64,000 bases of DNA, from positions 24,014-88,013 of the forward strand of contig CANFLV010000018.1 in the NCBI GenBank assembly GCA_947448025.1, in the 5' to 3' direction. Source of the DNA: Oxalobacteraceae bacterium (lineage in GTDB: Bacteria; Pseudomonadota; Gammaproteobacteria; Burkholderiales; Burkholderiaceae_D). Below the pieces are notes generated by a model. The model had not been told where the DNA came from and ran no database searches. It saw only the letters and a program-made list of their open reading frames with translations. Each line of letters opens with the position of its first letter. Within the stretch, counting starts at the first letter, position 1. Positions 11,501 to 19,410 of the stretch are shown one piece after another. The translations under genes and the position numbers were made by a program.

Positions 11501-14500
11501 TGGCCGGTGGCGATGGCGCGGACACACTCAAGGGCGTTGCCGGCAATGACCTCTTGTCAGGTGGTGCAGATGCAGACCTGCTGTCGGGCGGCGACGGCAA
11601 TGATGTCTTGAATGGCGATACAGGAAATGACACCCTGAACGGCAATGCGGGCAACGATGTCGTGTCTGGCGGCGAAGGGGATGACCTCATCGTTGAGGAT
11701 ATCTTTGATACTAACGATACGCTCGATGGCGGTGCCGGCATTGATACGCTCGACTACAGTCAAGGTCAGCTTGCCGGCGTGGCCATCAAGGCTGACCTTG
11801 CTGCCGGTACAGTCAGCAAGAATCTGGGCGGTGCAGACACTGCCTTCGATAGGGTCGCCAATATTGAAGCACTCATCGGCACGCAAAACAACGACATGCT
11901 GGGCGGCAGCCTGAGCGCTGAAACCCTCACAGGCGGTGCCGGCGCGGACACCCTGACTGGCGCAGGCGGCAACGATCTGGTCTTGGGTGGTGAGGGTGAT
12001 GACCTCATTGCACCGAGCATCCTGCTGGGTAACAGTACCCTCGATGGCGGTGCTGGCAACGATACCCTGGATTATGCCAATGCCTTGGCAGCAGGTGGCA
12101 GCGTCCGGATCAATACCGCTACGCAAACCGTGGATAAATATCTCAACGGCACGCTGGTCGGGACGGATAGTTATCGCAATGTCGAGATGATCGCCGGCAG
12201 TCCTTACGACGACACGATTAGCGGCAGTGCCGATGCCGATATGCTCACTGGCGGCGCCGGTAACGACACCATCGATGGCGGTGCTGGGTGTGATGCGCTC
12301 AATGGCAGCGAGGGGGATGACCTGATCATCGAGACCACGTGGGACGCTCTCGATGCCTTCGATGGCGGCACTGGGACAGATACGCTGGACTTCAGCAAAA
12401 TTGTCAGCGGCAGGTTCACTACTTTGGTCGCCAGAATCAACGTTAATCTCGGCAGTGGCACTATCGGCAAATTCAGTAACGGAGTGCCAGTTTATAACGG
12501 CGACTTCACTGTGGCCAATATCGAAAACGTCATTGGCACCAAGTACGACGATGGCATGACTGGCGACGCCAGCGCCAATGTCCTCAGCGGCGACAGCGGC
12601 AATGACACCTTGAGCGGCGGCGCAGGCAACGATACCTTGAACGGTGGCGAAGGCAATGACCTGCTCGCCGGTGGCAATGACAATGATGCCATTAACGCCG
12701 ATGCTGGCAATGACACCGTGAATGGCGAGGCAGGTGATGACGTTCTCAGTGGCGGCGACGGCAACGATATCCTCAACGGTGGCGCAGGCAATGATGCGAT
12801 CTTGGGCGCAGGCGGCAATGACGTCATCATTCAGGATATCCTCGCAGGACGTGACACCATCAATGGTGGTGATGGTATCGACACAATTGACTACAGCAAG
12901 ATGCAGTTTGCTGCTGGTGTCAGCCGGGGTATCAATGTACAGCTGGCGGGCGGCAGCATTATCAAGAATGCCGCCAATAGTGACCTTGATACCGTCACCA
13001 ATATCGAAGTCGTCATTGGGACGCAATCCAATGATGTGATGCAGGGCAGTAATAGTGCCGATACCCTCATAGGCGGGGCAGGCATTGACAGTTTGACCGG
13101 TGGCGCTGGGAACGACAGCCTCCAGGGCGGGGAGGGCGATGACTTCCTCCTCCAGGACAGACTCGATGGTAATGACACATTGGATGGCGTTAATGGTACC
13201 GATACCGCCGATTACAGCCAGATACTGCTCGAAGGCGCCAGCATCCGCGTTGATCTTGGCCTCAGTACGGTGACAAAAGCGTTGAATGGTGTCACGACAG
13301 GGTCGGATCAGCTGCGCAATATCGAGTCGGTCATCGGCAGCCGCTATGATGACCTTCTCACCGGTACCGCCGGTATCGATACCTTAAACGGTGCTGCAGG
13401 TAATGACACGCTAAGCGGCAATCTCGGCAATGATGCGCTCATGGGCGGGGAAGGCGATGACCTCGTCGTCGCCGATACCCTCTCCGGTAATGACACGGTG
13501 GATGGCGGCAATGGTGTTGATACGGCCGATTACAGCCAGCTGACTGAGAACACGGCTATCAACGCGAATCTGGCCGCCGCTATTGTCATCAAATATCAGG
13601 CAGGCATCGCGGCTGGCACAGATACGATACGCAATACCGAAATGGTCATCGGTACTAAGGGCAGTGATACCTTGGCCGGCAGTATCAATGCTGATCTGCT
13701 TAACGGCGGCGGTGCTAATGACTTTTTATATGGCAGTGCCGGAAACGATACCCTGGATGGCGGCGCTGATACTGATACGCTCGATTACAGCAAACTGCCA
13801 GTGACAGCAGGCGTCAACGGGCGCATCAATGCCAATCTGGCTACCGGCAGCGTCAGTAAGTTTGCCAATAACGCCCTTGCGTCGACCGACACCATACGCA
13901 ATATCGAGAAGGTCATCGCGACCCGCTTCAATGACACGCTCGTCGGCGATGCCGCTGCCAATGTCCTCATCGGTGGCGATGGTAATGATGTGATTTCTGG
14001 CGGTGCCGGCGACGACACCATTGTGCAGGATGTCTGGCGGAACAGTGACACGCTTGACGGTGGTGCCGGCAGGGATGCCGTGGATTACAGCGCCGCCCAA
14101 ATCGCTTCTGGCATCAGTGGCGGCATCAGTGCAAATCTGACACTGGGCCTGATCAAAAAATTTGAAAATGGCACATTGGTCGCCACCGATGGCGTCAGCA
14201 ATATCGAGAAGGTCATCGCGACCCGTTTCAACGATACCCTGCTGGGCGATGCCAATGACAATGTCTTCCAGGCCGGCGATGGCAACGATTCCATCGCTGG
14301 CGCTGCGGGCAATGACACGCTCGTGCTGGAGGTCTGGCGCAACAATGACACATTCGATGGCGGCGATGGCACGGACATCGCTGATTACAGCGGTGTGCAG
14401 CTTGCTGCAGGCGTGACTGGCGGCCTTGATGCCAAGCTGAGTAGCGGACAAATCCAGAAATTTGAAAATGGCGTACTTGTCGCCACGGAGTCGGTCAGTA

Positions 14501-17500
14501 ATCTCGAGGGCATCATCGGTACCGCCTTCAATGACACCATTGAAGGCAATGCTAGCGCAAACATGATCACGGGCGGCGCCGGCGATGACACGATTCTGGA
14601 AAGCACGGCCTTTAGCAAAGACTGCACGATCGATGGCGGCAGCGGCAATGACACGCTCGATTACCGGCATGTCTTGTTGACTGCCGGTGTCGCCAGCATC
14701 AGCTATAACCTCGCAGAAGGCTGGGTCAAAAAATACATCAATGGCAAACTCGTCGGTACAGACACAATCCTCAATATTGAAAATGTTCAAAGTACGCTTT
14801 ACAGCGCCATCATCACAGGTAGCAAAGACGCGAACCAGATGACGGCCAACGAAGGCCCGGTCCTGATCCTTGCCGATGGCGGTGACGACATCATCATTCA
14901 AAACGTCTGGCGCGATTCGGATGTCTTTGACGGTGGCGCCGACTTGGATACGGTCGACTACAGTCAGGCACAATCTGCGTCCGGTGTACGCAATAGTGCC
15001 GACAGCAGCGGACTGAATGCGGACCTGGCAAGCGGACTGATACAAAAATTCGAGAATGGCCAGATTGTTGGTACCGATACCATCACTGGCATAGAACACA
15101 TCGTCGGCAGCAAATACAAGGACACGATTGCGGGATCGTCCGGTGATTATCGCAATCTCACCGATTTTCTGGAGGGCGGCGAGGGCGATGATGTTCTGAT
15201 TGGCCGCAGAAAGCTGATGTGGGATACACGTAATTCAAGAGATACACTGAATGGCGGAGCCGGGAACGATACAGTGTATTCATCCCTTGGAATGCAGGTG
15301 TCAGGCGGTGCGGGCGATGACCTGATTTTCCCGGAAAGATATGATGCCTCAAGCATCGTGGATGGCGGCGCCGGGAATGATACGGTCGATTTCAGTAATG
15401 CGAGCAGCTACAACCCTCGATATAGTGCTTATCAATTGCAACTGTACTATGCACTCAATGTCACATTGGTCAATGGCGCCGACGATGGCAATTTCAATGG
15501 CGCCTATGCAGGCAGGGTATCCCTGACAAATATCGAGAATATCGTCGGCACGATTCTCGATGACAGCATCACCGGCGACGGTAGTGCCAACCTGTTAGCT
15601 GGCGGACTAGGCAATGACAATCTCAATGGCGGCGCTGGCAATGACACACTGATCGGCGGTGCCGGCAGTGACAATATTGCAGGCGGTAATGGCGATGACC
15701 GCCTCATGCAGGATGTCAAGGCAGGCAACGACACGATCGATGGCGGACTGGGCTTTGACCTGCTTGATTACACGCAGACGAACATCAGCACTGGAGGTAT
15801 TCAAGCCAACCTGGCCACTGGCCTCATCAAAAAATTTCAGGACGGCGTGATCGTCGGCACCGACACCCTCAGCAATCTGGTGGGCATCACCGGCACACAG
15901 ACTAACGATACCTTCACTGGATCCAATAATGCCGACCTCTTTGGCGGCAGCATGGGCAACGACACCATCGATGGCGGCGCTGGTATCGACACCGTCGATT
16001 ACAGCCTCGCTGCGTCAGCGGGCTTTACGGTCAGCGTCAATTTTACGACCGGGACAGTAAGCAAATACCAGAATGGCATTTCAGTGGGCAGCGATACCCT
16101 GAGCAATATTGAACTGGTCATAGGGACTAAATTTGCCGACGTGATGGCAGGCTCGAATCAGGCCGACACCCTCAATGGCAATGCTGGCAACGATACGCTT
16201 ACCGGCGCCGCCGGCAATGATGTCATCACCGGTGCGGAAGGCGACGACCGCATCATCCAGACCAGCTGGACTGGCGACGATAGCATCGATGGTGGCGCAG
16301 GAAATGACACCGTCGATTACAGCCGTACCACGGACAACAACACCAGCATGACCGTCGATCTTGCTGCAGGCACCGCATTGAAAGATGAAAATGGCTATAT
16401 GCTCAACACGGATACCTTGCGCAATATCGAAGGCGTCATCGGCGGCCGTTTGAACGATAGCATGAACGGTAGTGCCAGTGCCGATACACTCGATGGCAGC
16501 GCGGGTGACGATAGTATCAATGGCGCCGCCGGCGCAGATGTGCTCGCCGGAGGGGAGGGCAATGACAGCCTGAATGGCGGCATGGGAAATGATGTCATTG
16601 GCGGCGGTGAAGGCAATGACCTGTTTGTACAGGCGATCTGGAAAGACAGCGACACCCTGGATGGCGGCAATGGCATTGACCAGATCGATTACAGCACTGC
16701 GCAATGGGCCTCCGGGATCAATGCTGGCCTCAATGTCAACCTGCTGGATGGACGCATAGGCAAAATTATCAGTGGCGTGCAAGTTTCAATCGATGCCGTC
16801 AGCAATATAGAGGCGGTCGTTGCGAGCCGCTTCAGTGACACGCTTGCTGGTAACGACAATAATAATTATCTGACCGGTGGTGATGGGCAGGATGTTATCG
16901 CCGGTGGTGCGGGCGATGACACCATTGTGCAAACGGTATGGCGGAATAATGACACGATCGACGGCGGTGCTGGCTCCGATATCCTTGATTACAGCGCGAT
17001 ACAACTCGCCACGGGTATCACTGGCAGACTCAGCGCCAGTCTCGTCGATGGCCTGTTCAAAAAATATGAAAATGGCGCACTCGTTGCAACAGACTCCTCG
17101 AGCAATATCGAGAGCATCGTCGGCACGCTTTACAACGATACTTTGCTCGGTAATGCCTTTGATAATGTCTTTTCTGGCGGCGCAGGCAACGATACGCTGG
17201 ACGCGGCCGGCGGCGCTGATACGCTCGACGGTGGCATGGGCAACGATCTGCTAAAGGGTGGGGCGGGCAATGATCGCTTCCTGCAAACGCAGGTCAGCGG
17301 CAATGACACCATCGATGGCGGTGTCGGCGATGACGTCGCCGATTACAGTGGCCTGCAGTTCAAGGCGCCCGGAACTGTCGGCATCAGAGTGACTTTACTC
17401 AATCTCGCCAAGGTCGAAAAATTCGATAAGCTGGCAGTCACGGGCACGGATGCCATCAGCAATATCGAACACCTCATCGGTACCACCTTGGCTGATGTCA

Positions 17501-18309
17501 TGTCCGGTAATAATGATGCCAACTTTTTAGAAGGCGGCGCAGGCAACGATACGTTGTTTGGCCTTACAGGCGACGACACGTTCATGGGTGGCGAAGGCAA
17601 TGACACACTCGACGGTGGCACCGGTGCCGACATGATCGACGGTGGCGCTGGCGACGACCTGATTAACCAGGATTTGCTGAATGCCGTATGTGACACGATC
17701 GACGGCGGCGACGGCATCGATACCCTTGATTACAGCCAGACCAACTTTAATAATGGCATGCGACCAGGAATGGGACTGGTCGGCATCAATGCCGACTTGA
17801 ACGCTGGCCGCATCGATAAATTCCAGTCCGGTTCGAGCGATGGCTTCGACACGGTCAGCAATATCGAAAATCTGATCGGCAGCCTGTTCAATGACAGCCT
17901 CAGTGGTAGCAGCCAAGATAATGCATTCGATGCCGGCGCTGGCGATGACTGGCTCACTGGTGGTGGCGGAAATGATACTTTGCAGGGCGGGGCGGGTAAC
18001 GACACTTACCATTTTGATGCTAACTTTGGCAATGTGACGGTACGGGATATGTCCGGTGCCCGTGACAGAGTGGAATTTGCCAATACCGCGCCCGAAGAAT
18101 TGACTGCAGCCCGTTCAGGACAGGACCTGAAATTCTGGAAAAGCGGCGCAAATACGAGTGTCCTGACTATCGCCGACTGGTATAGCGGCGCGGGATTCCA
18201 GATAGAGGAATTCAGGACAGGCAATTCCCTGATCACCGGCAGCGACATCAACCTGCTCGTCACATCGTCACCAACAACATTGGCGCAGCTAGGGAGGATG
18301 CAAGCATGA
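2563..18309 (+). CDS. Giant HlyA-like RTX protein, 5248 residues
   Basis: This is a secreted calcium-binding RTX protein, probably a pore-forming cytolysin. Order: N-terminal region with short Gly-Asn-Gln repeats (about residues 185-205); Ala-Gln repeat (277-327); hydrophobic helical region (about 345-620) resembling the HlyA pore domain; an HlyA-like segment GIIDLTN...LKFLTPLMMPGDEIR; and GKKSETIEYR, where K882 matches the conserved HlyA K690 / CyaA K983 acylation site. At the HlyA K564 position I see Ala (A618). From residue 914 to about 5146 run GGxGxDxLx repeats in about 33 super-repeats. An internal haemolysin-related module sits at about 1927-2020, and a C-terminal secretion region at 5147-5248. 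HlyA is 1024 residues, so this is about five times longer. AGGAG precedes the ATG. No N-terminal signal peptide is seen, as expected for type I export. Confidence 0.95.
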   Translation: MADVIPRKDGFADALKSYSKDQTDLYSALLGYKAPGGIVNPYTLYNNQDRFLNLSMRYRGIEVVPIGGGDGQNWWQRNLDPPLLQNPLKEAYGAHTDVLAQYLWASTGILGIAYSAFTQPAIIGKAKSKSDYESKREFSDIDWGITVTRSTLNAALETGLIYKNYLRYRPITENEIQAQLAIPAGNQAGNQVGNQVGGNQNDDIEMDDFRNSGNAPISSPSQNPGGAQIGSPSQTTSAQQINSPSITIPRFDDDGEIVSGTINFHPASQNNANALAEQAAQQAAQQAAQQAAQEAAQEAAQEAAQEAAQQAAQLAAQEAAKQAAREAALVQKKQDRALASGWASAGFTVNAMLGVGMASARLAKLYDDPHSTWDDRAIGWTGLTAITFNMFANMAKSKSGFLASRDLQSTSSNSYAQLGSMLGIINGAMNIASASIAANQAPEGSDLRDVLISAAVLQGVFGLTQLGANALLAARIARGVTTNAELMAPLGLAAAAGFLGSINASEIYAMVMQSSYANKLDELGAEMKKYGYSGDYKLADIYRDKLGADAGIFAATTLIALTTISWQTITLATPGAPLAAVGGMVLTTLTSFFKGIEQSFLDAYITKYRHQIEVAGGADVFFSADMRANYNRMIADPGLQAQIAQIQTDYGVGSVVGVTSIKLSPTARELAAITRYGAEISTRAFYSDRFVAGILVADKSISLDPDKGIIDLTNTAPTITNPSNSQILKFLTPLMMPGDEIRARVSNGKASHYTSLTMGVPDTGWTISDGAMNTIFDVRNVVTGMYGADSNGNFDVLKFSASLNINGGAGDDIVFAGASNTNFDGGTGSDSMSYQGLSALSSIKVTSTDAAKTDSDFDVHKTLINSAVYKEVVGRQTYSYGKKSETIEYRDVILDTIGTQTAVDKLIDVEIISGSDGNDTFSGNAGANIFYGEAGADTLNGMAGDDLLTGGTGNDTLNGGEGNDAALYNDKPDTEAGIYAVLEDAQQPANPQAINGVALIYGHVQEKWTPALGLSGTYTDQSTDQLISMENLLGTNFDDALYGSRDANVLTGGAGNDAIYGYAGADNLIGGADNDSLDGGAGEDTLEGGDGADQLIGADGNDYFLQNNGGTANNADTINGGSGSDLVDYYPNGNGNDPVHSIDADLATGRIQKDLDTATNKFASVDTVSNIENVCGTLYDDRISGDANDNLFLGMEGNDSLQGLNGDDYLDGGAGKDTLAGGAGNDRLAGASGNDALMGGSGDDTLLGGEGVDTLWGGEGIDAANFSDASGLASNGVWATLGIPATQPNSVDIPGTAVFGHWNANGDFIPAAGMHADLYQIENLAGTDFTDRLVGNAEGNLLDGGKGDDRIEGKDGNDVLIGGEGADAIDGGNGDDVFFQHLDAVDDTLDGGAGEDNVDYSGMIFTNGVRVGVPDNLGVAADLVDGRIDKFSRTTVTGLSGVDLVSNIEDLTGSVLNDTLLGDANSNALFGNSGDDSIDGRDGADLIDGGGGIDILIGGAGKDTLSGGEGSDSLSGSAGDDLILQDRELKNDTLDGGDGVDTVSYISATFTAAEIASMQGLGIDAHLENGRIDKFHLLDPIEPTPYDLVRQIDNVVGTGLNDRIHGDDHDNQLEGSDGNDTLIGGAGSDTLAGGSGIDSLAGNEGDDIIVQDSGPGNDTIDGSDGLDTLDYSSIVYADPSRSLGISADLALGYIWKSPGNLTLDIDTVANVEVVLGTYLSDSLLGDQFSNHLAGYEGEDTLDGRAGDDFLEGGTGNDSLIGGAGNDTLSGGAGRDNVNAGDGDDTISQHLLREHDVIDGGAGVDSVYYNITKFDTDTRPDMGATGINANLATGRIDKFEAGSADGYDTVTNIDNVTGTAFNDTMIGDSASNYLEGDSGNDSLAGGDGDDILAGSAGNDVLDGGNGDDFFSGGPGNDTMTGGAGSDYYEMLDNSGADVITDFSTTPDAGDVLEFKDGVVSGALWFTRNANDLQIAVLGTANSVKVRDWFLGNDHQLELIRAADGKQLTNVQVATLLTVMSPYAIPASSTDVPAAVNAAINANWAPQSFAASSPDTLETTTPAGNLMVPQRALQENTPLSWAMSGNSDDNYFTAQSGNDTLDGAEGNDTLFGGAGNDALLGSAGDDNLSGEAGNDTISGGAGNDVLVGGTGADWIDGGAGDDAILQGMERRVDTINGGDGSDLVSYSSAYEAASSRAGLDSDGIHADLAAGRIDKFKPGSNDGFDLVSNVEDVVGSSLNDTISGDAANNFLTGGAGNDALDGRDGDDSLYGGTGNDTLTGGQGNDILDGQSGDDLIRQTLARTNSTITGGGGFDVLDYSVTPSSTGSRDGMGALGINGNLTTGRFDKFEAGAALGYDTVTNIDMVIGSVFDDAIIGDWFDNTLAGGAGKDTLRGAAGSDVLAGGSGNDVLDGGDDADLIVGGEGDDLILQNISRVRDTINGGAGIDSVDYNQTKFSDGLASVASDKADADANASKRGWLGNHGITADLAHGRIDKFEAGSSDGYDTVSGIENITGSNLDDAISGDDQANVLDGAAGNDLLAGGAGNDTLFGNAGDDHSIADTGAGNDSIDGGAGMDSVDYSQALAGTGSTVVDRVAGSVLKYQNGVLVGTDILSKIEVVIGTKGNDTMTGNPEGDILSGDAGNDILAGNGGDDTLTGGIGSDSVTSGTGNDLLIQDMGQGSDTLDGGSGTDTLDYSRLVTPGSSITANLAAGTVISTLNGIAAGKDTLRNIESLIATSYDDSLTGSGNADLLDGNAGNDTLTGGAGNDAIFGSGGNDLIVQDILSGNDKIDGGQGRDTVDYSAAQGTGASVSVDLKLGTSNKYINGAVAGTDALVDIEAVTGSRNDDTIAGSVHDDILNGDLGNDSLNGDAGNDTLIGGAGNDVMSGGEGDDLIIQIATDREDTKYANTLDGGAGLDTLDYSQVKTFLRLNVDLAAGTVTKFTLDYWKKFQFWSVDTLTNIENIIGTKNADSMSGSNNADRLAGGDGADTLKGVAGNDLLSGGADADLLSGGDGNDVLNGDTGNDTLNGNAGNDVVSGGEGDDLIVEDIFDTNDTLDGGAGIDTLDYSQGQLAGVAIKADLAAGTVSKNLGGADTAFDRVANIEALIGTQNNDMLGGSLSAETLTGGAGADTLTGAGGNDLVLGGEGDDLIAPSILLGNSTLDGGAGNDTLDYANALAAGGSVRINTATQTVDKYLNGTLVGTDSYRNVEMIAGSPYDDTISGSADADMLTGGAGNDTIDGGAGCDALNGSEGDDLIIETTWDALDAFDGGTGTDTLDFSKIVSGRFTTLVARINVNLGSGTIGKFSNGVPVYNGDFTVANIENVIGTKYDDGMTGDASANVLSGDSGNDTLSGGAGNDTLNGGEGNDLLAGGNDNDAINADAGNDTVNGEAGDDVLSGGDGNDILNGGAGNDAILGAGGNDVIIQDILAGRDTINGGDGIDTIDYSKMQFAAGVSRGINVQLAGGSIIKNAANSDLDTVTNIEVVIGTQSNDVMQGSNSADTLIGGAGIDSLTGGAGNDSLQGGEGDDFLLQDRLDGNDTLDGVNGTDTADYSQILLEGASIRVDLGLSTVTKALNGVTTGSDQLRNIESVIGSRYDDLLTGTAGIDTLNGAAGNDTLSGNLGNDALMGGEGDDLVVADTLSGNDTVDGGNGVDTADYSQLTENTAINANLAAAIVIKYQAGIAAGTDTIRNTEMVIGTKGSDTLAGSINADLLNGGGANDFLYGSAGNDTLDGGADTDTLDYSKLPVTAGVNGRINANLATGSVSKFANNALASTDTIRNIEKVIATRFNDTLVGDAAANVLIGGDGNDVISGGAGDDTIVQDVWRNSDTLDGGAGRDAVDYSAAQIASGISGGISANLTLGLIKKFENGTLVATDGVSNIEKVIATRFNDTLLGDANDNVFQAGDGNDSIAGAAGNDTLVLEVWRNNDTFDGGDGTDIADYSGVQLAAGVTGGLDAKLSSGQIQKFENGVLVATESVSNLEGIIGTAFNDTIEGNASANMITGGAGDDTILESTAFSKDCTIDGGSGNDTLDYRHVLLTAGVASISYNLAEGWVKKYINGKLVGTDTILNIENVQSTLYSAIITGSKDANQMTANEGPVLILADGGDDIIIQNVWRDSDVFDGGADLDTVDYSQAQSASGVRNSADSSGLNADLASGLIQKFENGQIVGTDTITGIEHIVGSKYKDTIAGSSGDYRNLTDFLEGGEGDDVLIGRRKLMWDTRNSRDTLNGGAGNDTVYSSLGMQVSGGAGDDLIFPERYDASSIVDGGAGNDTVDFSNASSYNPRYSAYQLQLYYALNVTLVNGADDGNFNGAYAGRVSLTNIENIVGTILDDSITGDGSANLLAGGLGNDNLNGGAGNDTLIGGAGSDNIAGGNGDDRLMQDVKAGNDTIDGGLGFDLLDYTQTNISTGGIQANLATGLIKKFQDGVIVGTDTLSNLVGITGTQTNDTFTGSNNADLFGGSMGNDTIDGGAGIDTVDYSLAASAGFTVSVNFTTGTVSKYQNGISVGSDTLSNIELVIGTKFADVMAGSNQADTLNGNAGNDTLTGAAGNDVITGAEGDDRIIQTSWTGDDSIDGGAGNDTVDYSRTTDNNTSMTVDLAAGTALKDENGYMLNTDTLRNIEGVIGGRLNDSMNGSASADTLDGSAGDDSINGAAGADVLAGGEGNDSLNGGMGNDVIGGGEGNDLFVQAIWKDSDTLDGGNGIDQIDYSTAQWASGINAGLNVNLLDGRIGKIISGVQVSIDAVSNIEAVVASRFSDTLAGNDNNNYLTGGDGQDVIAGGAGDDTIVQTVWRNNDTIDGGAGSDILDYSAIQLATGITGRLSASLVDGLFKKYENGALVATDSSSNIESIVGTLYNDTLLGNAFDNVFSGGAGNDTLDAAGGADTLDGGMGNDLLKGGAGNDRFLQTQVSGNDTIDGGVGDDVADYSGLQFKAPGTVGIRVTLLNLAKVEKFDKLAVTGTDAISNIEHLIGTTLADVMSGNNDANFLEGGAGNDTLFGLTGDDTFMGGEGNDTLDGGTGADMIDGGAGDDLINQDLLNAVCDTIDGGDGIDTLDYSQTNFNNGMRPGMGLVGINADLNAGRIDKFQSGSSDGFDTVSNIENLIGSLFNDSLSGSSQDNAFDAGAGDDWLTGGGGNDTLQGGAGNDTYHFDANFGNVTVRDMSGARDRVEFANTAPEELTAARSGQDLKFWKSGANTSVLTIADWYSGAGFQIEEFRTGNSLITGSDINLLVTSSPTTLAQLGRMQA
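3391..3543 (+). repeat. 12-bp tandem repeat encoding Gln-Ala-Ala-Gln/Glu
   Basis: About twelve copies of a unit close to CAGGCAGCACAA lie head to tail inside the giant RTX gene and encode QAAQ or EAAQ. The first copies are nearly identical and later ones have drifted. The peptide should form a long helix between the N-terminal region and the hydrophobic domain. The unit length is a multiple of three, so slippage would change linker length without shifting frame. A similar but shorter 12-bp repeat encoding GNQA/GNQV lies at about 3112-3150. Confidence 0.85.
5302..17985 (+). repeat. About 33 RTX super-repeats in two classes
   Basis: Each unit of roughly 110-160 residues has: several GGAGNDTLxGG nonapeptides, a GGxGxDTLDYS strand, NLAxGxIxKF, a DTVxNIExVIGT strand, then ND(T/S)LxGxxxAN leading into the next nonapeptides. 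I count 33 DYS-like positions by eye. Units from about 5.9 to 10.1 kb mostly carry GRIDKF with a GSxDGYDTV segment (class A). Units from about 10.3 to 17.6 kb carry KFxNGxxVGTDT (class B). The last unit (about 17.69-17.9 kb) returns to class A. Confidence 0.85.
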
Positions 18310-19394
18310 GCAGCAATACCCTGTTGAATTTTGGTGAACCGGGTCCCTGGTTCATCGCCCGCGCGACCTCCAACGAGCGATTCGTGTTTCATTCCGTGGC
18401 AGGCCGCTTTGTGATTCTGGGCTTTTACGGTTCCATGAAAACGCAGTTCGGCAGGACATTCAATGCCACCATGCAGGCAATCCAGCCACTGCTGGACGAT
18501 ACCAATCTCTGTTATTTCGGCGTCTCCAATGATCCGGATGACGAAAGCCTGAACGCCGTGTCGGAGAGTCTGCCGGGCATCCGCTATTTCTGGGACTTCG
18601 AGCGTCGTATCAGTACGCTCTATCAGGCATGCACTGCGGATGGCCGCTTCCAGGAAATGGTCTACGTACTCGATCCGATGTTACGGGTCGTCAGGCGCTT
18701 TGATTTTGGCCCGGACGCAAATGATCTTGATGCGCTGCTGGCCTTACTTCAAAGCCTGCCGAACATTGGCCCGCCCTATCTGGCACTAACGCAAGCCCCT
18801 GTGCTGGTGGTGCCGCGCGTGTTCGAGCCAGGACTGTGCGAGGTCCTGATCGATTATTACGCAAAGCACGACAACGAAGATTCGGGCTTCATGCGCGAAG
18901 TGAACGGCAAGACCGTCGGCATGGTCGACTATAGCCATAAACGCCGGCGAGACTGCCAGATCGACGATGAGGCCTTGAGGACTGCCTGCATGCGGCGCAT
19001 ATATCACCGGCTGATTCCGGAGATCGAAAAGGCCTTCCAGTTCAAGGCCAACCGGATAGAACGATATATCGTCGCCTGCTATGACGGCACTGAAAAAGGC
19101 CACTTCAGGGCGCATCGCGACAATACGACGCCTGGCACCGCGCACCGTAAATTTGCCGTGTCCCTGTTCCTCAATTCCGGCAATTACGAAGGAGGGCAGC
19201 TCAGGTTTCCGGAATTCGGTCCGGCATTGTATTCGGCGCCTGTCGGCGGCGCTGTGGTGTTTTCCTGTTCACTGTTGCATGAAGCGACACCGGTCATAGC
19301 CGGTACACGTTACATGTTCCTGCCTTTCCTGTACGACGAAGCCTCCGGGAAAATCCGGGAAGACAATGCCTCAAGCATCGTTTATCAATCCTAG
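18306..19394 (+). CDS. Thioredoxin-like domain fused to 2-oxoglutarate/Fe(II) dioxygenase
   Basis: The C-terminal half (about residues 165-345) is a prolyl-4-hydroxylase-like dioxygenase that couples decarboxylation of 2-oxoglutarate to hydroxylation of a substrate. The iron ligands are visible as H270-x-D272 (FRAHRD) and H325 (LLHEATPV). R335 (GTRY) is placed to bind 2-oxoglutarate. The N-terminal half (about 10-155) resembles the AhpC/TSA redoxin fold (FVILGFYGS, then YVLDPMLRVVRRFDFG) but has no Cys at the peroxidatic position, so peroxidase activity is unlikely. The ATG overlaps the stop of the giant RTX gene as ATGA, implying coupled translation. A role in hydroxylating the RTX protein (for example Asp, Asn or Pro residues) is inference from position only. 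No signal peptide, so it should act in the cytoplasm before export. Confidence 0.85.
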   Translation: MSSNTLLNFGEPGPWFIARATSNERFVFHSVAGRFVILGFYGSMKTQFGRTFNATMQAIQPLLDDTNLCYFGVSNDPDDESLNAVSESLPGIRYFWDFERRISTLYQACTADGRFQEMVYVLDPMLRVVRRFDFGPDANDLDALLALLQSLPNIGPPYLALTQAPVLVVPRVFEPGLCEVLIDYYAKHDNEDSGFMREVNGKTVGMVDYSHKRRRDCQIDDEALRTACMRRIYHRLIPEIEKAFQFKANRIERYIVACYDGTEKGHFRAHRDNTTPGTAHRKFAVSLFLNSGNYEGGQLRFPEFGPALYSAPVGGAVVFSCSLLHEATPVIAGTRYMFLPFLYDEASGKIREDNASSIVYQS

Positions 19395-19410
19395 GAAAGT
19401 CGGCAGGCGT

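Noticed and set aside
11557..15099. Long antisense frames (489 and 457 residues) opposite the RTX repeats
   Set aside because: They mirror the repeat codons of the giant gene, have no ribosome binding site or domain, and arise because the repeated GGC/GAT-rich codons avoid stops on the other strand.
5300..18000. Regularly spaced repeats that might suggest a CRISPR-like array
   Set aside because: The repeats are in frame, degenerate at DNA level, and encode GGxGxD calcium-binding units; there are no constant repeats with unique spacers.
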